A stretch of DNA of 18,601 nucleotides from CAJQND01 sp051010095 (lineage in GTDB: Bacteria > Pseudomonadota > Alphaproteobacteria > Rhizobiales > CAJQND01): contig JBPCVX010000181.1 of assembly GCA_051010095.1 (NCBI GenBank), forward strand, positions 1 to 18,601, read 5' to 3'. The notes below the pieces were generated by a model. It was given only the letters and a program-made list of their open reading frames with translations. It was not told where the DNA came from and made no database searches. Position 1 is the stretch's first letter. Each line of letters starts with the position of its first letter. Shown here one piece after another: positions 6,554-13,301 of the stretch. The position numbers and the translations under genes were made by a program.

Positions 6554-7298
6554 GGGCTTCCTCTCCCAAATACACCGCTTTCACTTCCGGGTTGTTCGCA
6601 ATTTCGTCTCGTGTGCCTTCCACCAAAACCCCTCCGGCAACCAACACGGTAATGGTTTCAGCAAACCTGAACACAATGTCCATATCGTGCTCGATAATGA
6701 GGATCGCGATATCATCATCAAGACCAGCAATCACATCGAGGATCAAATGGCTTTCAGCCCCAGGCACCCCAGCTGCGGGCTCATCCAGCAGCAGCACTTT
6801 TGGCCGCAAACCGAGTGTAATCGCAATTTCCACGAGCCTTTGGCGGCCGTAGGCGAGTTCTTTGACGGGAGACAACGCATCATCTGCCAATTGCAGTTGC
6901 TCAAGCAAATGCATGGCTTCATCGGTAACCTGACTATAGGTACTTGCGCGGCTCCATATCTTGTCAGCGATGCCCTGGCGCTCAAATATCGCCATGGACA
7001 CATTTTCCATCACGGTGAGATCACGATAGAGCTGGTTGATCTGAAACGTGCGCGCAAGCCCCCGCTTAACCCGTTGGTCCTGCGCCAGTTGGGTAATGTC
7101 TTCGCCATCGAGCAGCACTTCACCGCCGTCTGGTTTCAACACACCAGTGATCAGGTTCACCAGGGTCGTTTTGCCCGCACCGTTTGGGCCGATAAGCGCA
7201 TGCCGCGCGCCTTTCTCCAGCTTCAGGGAAACATCGCGTGTGACGTAAAGAGCGCCGAAATGCTTGACCAGATTGCGGGTTTCCAAAAGTGCGCTCAT
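6546..7298 (-). CDS. livG: LivG-type ABC transporter ATP-binding protein
   Basis: The second ATPase of the importer, 250 residues. Walker A is GPNGAGKT at 37-44, the Q-loop glutamine is Q86 (RTFQ), the signature is the LivG form LAYGRQ at 148-153, and Walker B is VLLLDEP at 168-174. The switch histidine is H204 (IIEHDMD). The C-terminal VLVEGTRDEI...AVYLGEEA is the usual LivG end. It starts in a 4-base ATGA overlap with the livM stop and overlaps livF at its own end, so expression of the three is tightly coupled. Confidence 0.95.
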   Translation of the reverse strand: MSALLETRNLVKHFGALYVTRDVSLKLEKGARHALIGPNGAGKTTLVNLITGVLKPDGGEVLLDGEDITQLAQDQRVKRGLARTFQINQLYRDLTVMENVSMAIFERQGIADKIWSRASTYSQVTDEAMHLLEQLQLADDALSPVKELAYGRQRLVEIAITLGLRPKVLLLDEPAAGVPGAESHLILDVIAGLDDDIAILIIEHDMDIVFRFAETITVLVAGGVLVEGTRDEIANNPEVKAVYLGEEAHG

Positions 7299-8299
7299 TT
7301 TTTGTCACCCCGCACTTTGGCCACGAGATCATCGACAGCCCCCAGCAATCCACCGCGCATGAACAACACCACGATCACCAGCAGCAAGCCGATACCGAAC
7401 TCCCAGAATTCAGGGGAAAGTTTCGCCAGTTCGTCTTCAAGGATTAAGTAGACAACGGTTCCGACAAAGGCCCCATACAGCCTACCCGTGCCGCCCAGCA
7501 CCAGCATAATCAACACGGTACCGGAGCGTGCGAATGAAAACACATCGAGTGTCACGTAAGCGTTGGATTCTGCAAACAATCCGCCGGCAATACCCGCCAT
7601 GGCAGCCGAGATGGTGTAGATCATGACGAGGCGTTTGTGCACCGGTGTGCCCACCGCTTGCATGCGGTTCACATTGCCCTTGATGCCCACCAGCGAACGG
7701 CCAAATGGCGAATTAACAATGCGCCGGGCGATGAGAAAGCAGATGAGTAATACGAAAAAGGCGTACCAATAATAGGTGTGCCCCCAAAGATCGTATTCAA
7801 AAACGCCGAGTAAAGGCCAAATGGATATACCAACCAACCCATCGAAACCGCCGGTCCAGTATTCAGCAGCGTTCGCGCCTTCCAGCAAAAGAATTGCAGT
7901 TGCCAGCGTGAGCATAAGCAGCGTCAGGCCATGATAGCGCAACAGCACCCAGCCCGAGAGAAAACCGAATATGCCCGCAACAAGTCCGCCGAACAACATG
8001 GCAGAGATGGGTTCGCCCCACCCCAGATGGGCAGACAGCATGCCGGTTGCATAGGCGCCTGCTCCAAAATATGCGGCATGGCCCAACGTCACGATGCCCG
8101 CATATCCCAAGATCAGATCAAGCGAGAGCGCAAATATGATGGCGATCAAAATCTGCGTGCCCAGCGCCATATAGTCGGGAAACACAAAGAAGGCGGCAAT
8201 CGCCATGATCCACGGCAATGCCTCGGTGAGCCGCCACTTTTCGCGTGCCTTGTAAAACGCGTTGGCCATCTGGCCCATGGTTATATTCTGATCACTCAT
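7295..8299 (-). CDS. livM: LivM-type ABC transporter permease
   Basis: An inner-membrane permease of 334 residues with about ten hydrophobic segments. The hallmark GYAGIVTLGHAAYFGAGAY at residues 65-83 is the conserved LivM signature, which forms part of the transmembrane core. A cytoplasmic loop near VNSPFGRSLVGIKGN is the expected contact with the ATPases. The first ~25 residues are polar. The start at 8299 overlaps the livH stop by 4 bases (ATGA); internal ATGs at codons 8 and 11 are less likely. It pairs with LivH to form the channel. Confidence 0.94.
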   Translation of the reverse strand: MSDQNITMGQMANAFYKAREKWRLTEALPWIMAIAAFFVFPDYMALGTQILIAIIFALSLDLILGYAGIVTLGHAAYFGAGAYATGMLSAHLGWGEPISAMLFGGLVAGIFGFLSGWVLLRYHGLTLLMLTLATAILLLEGANAAEYWTGGFDGLVGISIWPLLGVFEYDLWGHTYYWYAFFVLLICFLIARRIVNSPFGRSLVGIKGNVNRMQAVGTPVHKRLVMIYTISAAMAGIAGGLFAESNAYVTLDVFSFARSGTVLIMLVLGGTGRLYGAFVGTVVYLILEDELAKLSPEFWEFGIGLLLVIVVLFMRGGLLGAVDDLVAKVRGDKK

Positions 8300-9168
8300 G
8301 CCTTGCCAAACAACCCTTCTGGTTTGATCAACAAAATGAGGATCGTGACCGCATAGATGAAGAAAGCACCGCCGTCAGGCCACAGATATTTGCCTGCGGT
8401 ATCGATAATACCAAGTACCAACGCAGCAACAAACGCGCCACGAATACTGCCCATCCCGCCAACAGCAACGACGATGAGAAAGAACACCAGATAGGTGAGC
8501 GCGAATGTCGGCGACATACCCAGAATTTCAACCGCAAGCCCGCCGCCCAGCGCCGCCAGTGCACTGCCAATCGCGAAGGTGATAACGAATAACCGGTCCA
8601 CATCAATGCCGATGGATTGCGCCATGCGGCGATTGTCGACCGCTGCGCGAATTTTTGCACCCGTAATGGTGCGCTCAAAACCGTACCAAAGCGCGACAAT
8701 CATTACGATGCCGACCGCGATGGTGAATGTGCGGTAGGCAGGAAATGCACCGATGCCAAGCTGCACCTGCCCTTTCAGCATTTCCGGCACGGATATGCTC
8801 ACCGTTGAAGGGCCATACAGATAAGTGATGGTGGCTGTCGCCATGAACACAAGACCAATACACAACAGCACCTGGTCAAGCTCATCTGCCTTATAGAGCC
8901 TGCGGTAGAGATAGCGTTCAAACGGGATCGACAAGATGCCAACTGCAACTGATGCCAACAACAGGCCAGGGATGAACGGCACGCCAACCTTTGTCATGAG
9001 GCTTACGAGAATGTAGCCCCCCGCCATGGCAAACGCCCCATGGGCAAGGTTTGCAAACCCCATGAGCCCCATAGTGATGGAAAGGCCAACCGAAATGATG
9101 AACAACAGCATGGCATAAGCCACACCATCGAACAGTATCGAGATGGTGGCGTTAAGGACCTGTTCCAT
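8296..9168 (-). CDS. livH: LivH-type ABC transporter permease
   Basis: A 290-residue inner-membrane permease, the partner of LivM. The N-terminal half has GLMGFANLAHGAFAMAGGY (34-52), the conserved LivH signature that parallels the LivM motif. Further hydrophobic helices follow, with an ERTITGAKIRAAVDNRRMAQ-type cytoplasmic loop for ATPase contact. The start (MEQVLNATISILFDG) is the normal LivH N-terminus. It comes 71 bases after the binding-protein gene, with a hairpin in the gap, and the ribosome binding site is not strong. Confidence 0.94.
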   Translation of the reverse strand: MEQVLNATISILFDGVAYAMLLFIISVGLSITMGLMGFANLAHGAFAMAGGYILVSLMTKVGVPFIPGLLLASVAVGILSIPFERYLYRRLYKADELDQVLLCIGLVFMATATITYLYGPSTVSISVPEMLKGQVQLGIGAFPAYRTFTIAVGIVMIVALWYGFERTITGAKIRAAVDNRRMAQSIGIDVDRLFVITFAIGSALAALGGGLAVEILGMSPTFALTYLVFFLIVVAVGGMGSIRGAFVAALVLGIIDTAGKYLWPDGGAFFIYAVTILILLIKPEGLFGKA

Positions 9169-9202
9169 TTTGCTGGGTGATACCGCCTACTAGAAAATTG
9201 AA

Positions 9203-9227
9203 AGGCGGCGGACAACGCCCGCCGCCT
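9203..9227 (-). terminator. Hairpin between the binding-protein gene and livH
   Basis: AGGCGGCGG (9203-9211) pairs with CCGCCGCCT (9219-9227): a 9-bp GC-rich stem with a 7-base loop. In the minus-strand transcript it is followed by TTTCAATTTTC, a broken T-run. It sits just after the stop of the binding-protein gene. It probably acts as a partial terminator or an mRNA-stabilising stem that lets the binding protein be made in excess over the membrane parts. Confidence 0.65.
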
Positions 9228-9239
9228 AAACGCTATAAG

Positions 9240-10439
9240 TTACTTACACTTGCCAATGCCGTTGGCTTTGCATGGGTCTTTCACCTGCGGCACGGTGTCG
9301 ACGACTTCGATCATCAAGCGACCGTCTTTTAAAACCACCTTGTGAACATTCGCATCGTGAACGATGTCGCGGGTTTCTGGATCAATCATGATCTTGCCGC
9401 GCGGGCTGTCATAGCTCCAGCCTGACAGCGCTTTCATAGTGCCCTCAGCGGAAACCTTGCCCTTTTGCGCGGTAATCGCATGGGCGATTGCCGCCATGCC
9501 ATCATATCCTGCCACGCCCATGAAATCAGGTGTTGTGTCATCGCCATAAGCAGCTTTCCATGCTTTCACAAACTCTTTGTTGCGGTCGCTTGTGTAGTCG
9601 GCTGAATAGTGGTGCATGGTGATCATGCCATCTGCTTCTTTCGGCATGTCTTGCAGTTTTGTGTCTTGGGTAATGTCGCCAGGCCCGATGAGCTTAACGC
9701 CATCATCTTTCATACCCAGGTTTGCATAAGTCTTCACAACTGCAACCGAGTGGTTGCCGGCTGGTACGAACACATAGAAACAATCGGGTTTTGCATTCTT
9801 TACGCGTTGGAAAAATGGCGTGAAATCAGGCACTTCGCGCGGGCCACCCATGGGAATGGCTTCCACAATTTTTCCGCCCGCTTTTTCAAAGCCGGTGGTG
9901 AATGCGTTGCGGCTATCTTTTCCAGGAGGATAGTCGGTAAAACCAATCGCGGCTGTTTTGCAGCCCAGTTTGCTGTAGGCGTATTCACCCATAGGATAAC
10001 CCGAATGCCACATGGTGAATGACACTCGCGCTATATAAGGCGACAGCTTGGGTATCCACGCTGTACCCGCATTCATGATAACCATGGGCACTTTGCCCTG
10101 CGTCACCAACGGAGCTGACGCCATGGCATTGGGTGAGAACACAAAGCCCGTCAGAAGGTTGACCTTTTCGCGGGTGATCAATTCCTGCACCGCATTCTTG
10201 GCGATATCCCCGCCGGGGCGTTTTGAGTCGCGCTTGATCAGCTCGATTTCATGGCCGCCAAAAGCGTCCTTATTCTGCTCAATAAAGAGATTCATTCCGC
10301 GATCAATTTGTTCGCCAAACTGCGCGGCGCCACCTGAATAGGGCAGCACAACGCCGATTTTAACTTTTTCAGCCAGAGCCGGGCTTGCCAACGCGGCAAG
10401 GGCTACTGCTGTTCCTAATAGCTTTTTGGATAGTGACAC
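9240..10439 (-). CDS. Periplasmic substrate-binding protein of a HAAT-type ABC transporter
   Basis: A 399-residue Peripla_BP_6 (Leu/Ile/Val-binding type I) protein that captures the ligand in the periplasm. A classic signal peptide (MSLSKKLLGTAVALAALA) with cleavage after SPALA, residue 23, is followed by EKVKIGVVLPYSGGAAQFGE, the usual first strand and ligand-binding loop. Two C-terminal cysteines (C390, C398) may form a disulfide. The start codon is GTG, supported by GGAGGG 7 bases upstream; no ATG fits. It is the first gene of the operon. The family binds many ligands (branched-chain amino acids, amides, urea, aromatic acids), so I leave the substrate open. The sequence does not show that it is leucine-specific. 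Confidence 0.92.
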   Translation of the reverse strand: MSLSKKLLGTAVALAALASPALAEKVKIGVVLPYSGGAAQFGEQIDRGMNLFIEQNKDAFGGHEIELIKRDSKRPGGDIAKNAVQELITREKVNLLTGFVFSPNAMASAPLVTQGKVPMVIMNAGTAWIPKLSPYIARVSFTMWHSGYPMGEYAYSKLGCKTAAIGFTDYPPGKDSRNAFTTGFEKAGGKIVEAIPMGGPREVPDFTPFFQRVKNAKPDCFYVFVPAGNHSVAVVKTYANLGMKDDGVKLIGPGDITQDTKLQDMPKEADGMITMHHYSADYTSDRNKEFVKAWKAAYGDDTTPDFMGVAGYDGMAAIAHAITAQKGKVSAEGTMKALSGWSYDSPRGKIMIDPETRDIVHDANVHKVVLKDGRLMIEVVDTVPQVKDPCKANGIGKCK

Positions 10440-10469
10440 CTACATTCCCTCCAGTTTTATGTTTGCTCT

Positions 10470-10498
10470 ATTATAAAAACCGTACGAGGTAATAATCC
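10470..10498 (-). promoter_or_regulatory. Candidate promoter of the ABC transporter operon
   Basis: On the minus strand a perfect TATAAT (complement of 10470-10475) lies about 30 bases before the GTG start at 10439. The hexamer 17 bases further upstream (complement of 10493-10498, GGATTA) is a poor -35. Recognition may depend on an activator. The gap up to the divergent cupin gene is 176 bases. Confidence 0.35.
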
Positions 10499-10615
10499 AG
10501 TCCCAAATCAGCAATATCTTTCTTACGAACGATTGTTCCTAATTTAGCTTGCATCTGGCGCTGAGCGCAAAAAACCGCTTCAATGAGGCAAGAAATTCAA
10601 CTGGGAGGTACAATT

Positions 10616-11065
10616 ATGGACGCAATGCCCGCAGGTGTAATGAAAGATGGCGATGGAGTTGACGGCATCGAATGGAATATTCTTGGACAAACATATGTTC
10701 CAAAGCAAATTTCCGAGAGCTCGTTTTCGTGGCACGCCACTTTCCCGCCAGAGACTTTTGTGCCGCCGCACATTCACCCTGATCAAGATGAGTTTATTTA
10801 TATGCTTGATGGCCGGTTCGATCTTTTTCTGGATGGCAAAGAGACAACCGCAGAAGCTGGCGATCTGATTGTCATGCCGCGTGCAATACCGCATGGGATT
10901 TTCAACAAATCAGGAGCGCCGGTAAAATGTTTCTTCTGGGTATCGCCAACAGGTTCATTAGTTGAGCTGTTCAAGAAAATTCATAATGTACCTGATCCAG
11001 AGGAAGTGGTCCGCTTGGCGAGCCAGCATGGAGTAAATTTTCTTCCTCCACCGCCTGAAGGTTAG
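10616..11065 (+). CDS. Small cupin-domain protein
   Basis: A single-domain cupin of 149 residues. Motif 1 is PPHIHPDQDEFIYMLDG, with metal ligands H52, H54 and E59. Motif 2 is AGDLIVMPRAIPHGIFN, with the fourth ligand H93. The metal site is therefore complete and the protein may be an enzyme or a ligand-binding protein, but the substrate cannot be deduced. A proline-rich tail (FLPPPPEG) ends it. The open frame extends to an ATG at 10583, but GGGAGG at 10603-10608 lies 7 bases before ATG 10616, which decides the start. It is divergent from the ABC transporter operon and convergent with clpX; neither neighbour explains its role. Confidence 0.85.
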   Translation: MDAMPAGVMKDGDGVDGIEWNILGQTYVPKQISESSFSWHATFPPETFVPPHIHPDQDEFIYMLDGRFDLFLDGKETTAEAGDLIVMPRAIPHGIFNKSGAPVKCFFWVSPTGSLVELFKKIHNVPDPEEVVRLASQHGVNFLPPPPEG

Positions 11066-11075
11066 GCACAAAAAA

Positions 11076-11101
11076 AGCGCGGCGATAAAATCCGCCGCGC
11101 T
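11076..11101. terminator. Bidirectional intrinsic terminator between the cupin gene and clpX
   Basis: AGCGCGGCG (11076-11084) pairs perfectly with CGCCGCGCT (11093-11101), with an 8-base loop. On the minus strand the stem is followed by a run of T (complement of A11070-A11076), making a strong terminator for clpX. On the plus strand it is followed by ATAATTCTTTTCT, a weaker tract that can serve the cupin gene, whose stop is 11 bases upstream. Confidence 0.85.
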
Positions 11102-11127
11102 ATAATTCTTTTCTCTAGCAGAAAGAG

Positions 11128-12384
11128 TTACGCAGGAGCAGGTGCTTCTGCCTCGTCCACTGGGTCAGCGTAGATATGCAGCGGGCTTGCCTCGCCATCG
11201 ACAACTTCACCCGAGATCACAACCTCTTCCACCCCTTCCATGCCGGGCAGATCGAACATTGTGTCGAGCAGAATGCCTTCCATGATGGAGCGTAGGCCAC
11301 GAGCACCGGTTTTGCGCTCAATTGCTTTCTTGGAGATCTCTTTAAGCGCCTCATCAGCAAAGGTCAGCTTCACATCTTCCATCTCGAACAGACGCTGATA
11401 TTGCTTCACCAGAGCATTTTTCGGCTCTTTGAGGATGCGTACCAAAGCTTCTTCATCCAGGTCTTCCAGCGTTGCGAGCACTGGCACACGGCCCACGAAC
11501 TCAGGAATCAGGCCAAATTTCAGCAAATCTTCTGGCTCAATCTTGCGCAAGATTTCGCCCATACGGCGGTCATCTGGCGCTGATACATCGGCACCAAAGC
11601 CAATTGATGTTGATTTGCCGCGCTCGCCGATAATCTTATCAAGGCCAGCAAATGCGCCACCGCAGATAAACAGAATATTGGTGGTATCAACTTGCAAGAA
11701 TTCCTGTTGCGGGTGCTTGCGGCCCCCTTGCGGCGGCACAGAAGCAACTGTGCCTTCCATAATCTTCAACAAAGCCTGCTGAACACCCTCACCTGATACA
11801 TCACGGGTGATCGAAGGGTTGTCTGATTTACGCGAAATCTTGTCCACTTCGTCGATATAAACAATACCGCGCTGGGCGCGCTCGACGTTGTAATCGGCTG
11901 ACTGCAGGAGTTTGAGGATAATGTTCTCAACATCCTCGCCCACATACCCCGCTTCGGTCAGCGTTGTGGCATCAGCCATGGTAAACGGCACATCCAGAAT
12001 GCGCGCCAGGGTTTGAGCAAGCAAAGTCTTGCCGCAGCCTGTTGGGCCAATCAGCAGAATGTTTGATTTCTGCAACTCAATATCGGCATTTTTAGCGCTG
12101 TGGTTCAGGCGTTTGTAGTGATTGTGAACCGCCACAGCAAGCACACGCTTGGCATGCGCCTGGCCAATAACATAATCATCCAAAACCTGATTGATCTCTT
12201 CAGGGGTCGGCACGCCGTCGCTCGATTTCACCAGCGAAGTTTTGTTTTCTTCGCGAATGATATCCATGCACAACTCAACACATTCGTCGCAAATGAATAC
12301 TGTCGGCCCGGCAATAAGCTTGCGCACTTCATGCTGGCTCTTGCCGCAGAACGAGCAATAAAGTGTGTTTTTCGAATCGCTCAT
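11128..12384 (-). CDS. clpX: ClpX, ATPase subunit of the ClpXP protease
   Basis: ClpX unfolds tagged proteins and feeds them into ClpP. With the start at 12384 it has 418 residues, the normal length. The N-terminal zinc domain has C10, C13, C32 and C35 (CSFC...CDEC), which also bind SspB. The AAA+ domain has Walker A GPTGCGKT (113-120), pore loop GYVG (146-149), Walker B IVYIDE (174-179), RKH loop (222-224), the ClpP-binding IGF (261-263) and sensor-2 arginine R362 (GARGLR). The frame extends 19 codons upstream to another ATG, but AGGAAG lies just before ATG 12384 and family members begin near SDSKNTLYCSFCG. It follows clpP after 155 bases and ends at a strong terminator. lon, which commonly follows clpX in this class, is absent here. 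Confidence 0.97.
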   Translation of the reverse strand: MSDSKNTLYCSFCGKSQHEVRKLIAGPTVFICDECVELCMDIIREENKTSLVKSSDGVPTPEEINQVLDDYVIGQAHAKRVLAVAVHNHYKRLNHSAKNADIELQKSNILLIGPTGCGKTLLAQTLARILDVPFTMADATTLTEAGYVGEDVENIILKLLQSADYNVERAQRGIVYIDEVDKISRKSDNPSITRDVSGEGVQQALLKIMEGTVASVPPQGGRKHPQQEFLQVDTTNILFICGGAFAGLDKIIGERGKSTSIGFGADVSAPDDRRMGEILRKIEPEDLLKFGLIPEFVGRVPVLATLEDLDEEALVRILKEPKNALVKQYQRLFEMEDVKLTFADEALKEISKKAIERKTGARGLRSIMEGILLDTMFDLPGMEGVEEVVISGEVVDGEASPLHIYADPVDEAEAPAPA

Positions 12385-12508
12385 AACGTCTTCCTGGTTT
12401 TCCGTAAATGCCGCTTTTATGGGCATTTTCGGTTTATTCAAACAGTCCGCACTTCACTTTTGCCTCTACGGCATCAGAGCATGTTAGCGCGACGACAATC
12501 AAGAAGTG

Positions 12509-12537
12509 ATTAACGCGTACGCTTCACTTCACATCAA
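12509..12537 (-). promoter_or_regulatory. Candidate clpX promoter in the clpP-clpX gap
   Basis: On the minus strand TTGATG (complement of 12532-12537) and GTTAAT (complement of 12509-12514) are spaced 17 bases apart, each matching 4 of 6 consensus positions. The 155-base gap also has CACTTCAC twice (12450-12457 and 12525-12532), 75 bases apart. Separate transcription of clpX from clpP is plausible but the match is only moderate. Confidence 0.3.
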
Positions 12538-12539
12538 AA

Positions 12540-13169
12540 TTATGCGTCTTCATCCGCCGGTTCAGGCCTTTTGTCGATGACATTGTCAATCAGGCCAAAC
12601 TCTTTGGCGGCATCAGCCGTCATAAAATTATCCCGCTCAAGAGCTTTTTCAATCGCCCCAACCTTCTGTCCGGTGTGCGCGGAATAAATCTGGTTTAGGC
12701 GTGCACGCAGCTCAAGAATTTCCTTGGCGTGCAGCTCAATGTCCGACGCCTGGCCTTGGAAGCCGCCAGAAGGCTGATGCACCATAATCCGCGCATTTGT
12801 GAGGGCAAAACGCATATCTTTTTCACCAGCAGCGAGCAACAAAGAGCCCATAGAGGCTGCCTGACCAATGCAGGTTGTCGACACTTTAGGCCGGATGAAC
12901 TGCATGGTGTCGTATATCGCCATTCCAGAGGTCACCACACCACCCGGCGAATTGATATACATTGATATCTCTTTCTTCGGGTTATCTGCTTCCAAAAACA
13001 ACAATTGTGCAGTCACAAGAGCAGCCATTCCGTCTTCAACGGGACCGGTCAAGAAAATGATACGTTCCTTAAGAAGGCGTGAAAAAATATCATATGCCCG
13101 TTCGCCGCGGTTGCTTTGCTCAACAACCATTGGCACCAAATTCATGTAGGTATCTACCGGGTCTTTCAT
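12540..13169 (-). CDS. clpP: ClpP, proteolytic subunit of the Clp protease
   Basis: ClpP is the serine peptidase that forms the double-ring degradation chamber for ClpX substrates. The 209 residues contain the complete catalytic triad S106 (GQAASMGS), H131 (IMVHQPSGG) and D180 (ERDNFMT), with the same spacing as E. coli ClpP (25 and 49 residues). YINSPGG at 71-77 forms the oxyanion-hole loop. The N-terminus MKDPVDTYMNLVPMVVEQ is typical for Alphaproteobacteria, with a short propeptide expected. A GAGGA ribosome binding site precedes the ATG at 13169. It follows tig after 132 bases with two stem-loops between them, and clpX comes next. Confidence 0.97.
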   Translation of the reverse strand: MKDPVDTYMNLVPMVVEQSNRGERAYDIFSRLLKERIIFLTGPVEDGMAALVTAQLLFLEADNPKKEISMYINSPGGVVTSGMAIYDTMQFIRPKVSTTCIGQAASMGSLLLAAGEKDMRFALTNARIMVHQPSGGFQGQASDIELHAKEILELRARLNQIYSAHTGQKVGAIEKALERDNFMTADAAKEFGLIDNVIDKRPEPADEDA

Positions 13170-13193
13170 TCGTAGTCCTCGTGTGATTAACGC

Positions 13194-13213
13194 CGCTGTG
13201 AGAAATCACAGCG
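13194..13213 (-). promoter_or_regulatory. Stem-loop in the clpP leader
   Basis: CGCTGTGA (13194-13201) and TCACAGCG (13206-13213) form a perfect 8-bp stem with a 4-base loop, ending about 24 bases upstream of the clpP start. It is close to the ribosome binding site and could affect clpP translation or mRNA stability. As DNA it holds TGTGA-N4-TCACA, which resembles a CRP site but with the wrong spacing. Confidence 0.4.
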
Positions 13214-13258
13214 CCGCGCAGACGAATCGCTGCGTGTGAGAAGCTTATACATATGTGA

Positions 13259-13295
13259 TTGCCAAGCTGCTTTAAAGAGGCTTGCCGCTTGGCAA
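13259..13295 (-). terminator. Stem-loop just after tig
   Basis: TTGCCAAGC (13259-13267) pairs with GCTTGGCAA (13287-13295), 9 bp with a 19-base loop. It begins 6 bases past the tig stop on the minus strand. No T-run follows, so it is not a good intrinsic terminator. A role in protecting the tig mRNA 3' end, or partial attenuation before clpP, is more likely. Confidence 0.4.
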
Positions 13296-13301
13296 AATCA
13301 C

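Noticed and set aside
6534..7451. A 305-codon open frame on the plus strand
   Set aside because: It lies antisense to livG and the end of livM, both of which show full family motifs. The translation resembles no family and has no ribosome binding site.
12385..12441. A 19-residue N-terminal extension of ClpX
   Set aside because: The internal ATG at 12384 has a good ribosome binding site (AGGAAG) and gives the normal family start.
13196..13211. TGTGA-N4-TCACA as a CRP site before clpP, which would fit the cyclase in the window
   Set aside because: CRP sites need 6 bases between the half-sites; here there are 4, and the sequence makes a better RNA stem-loop.
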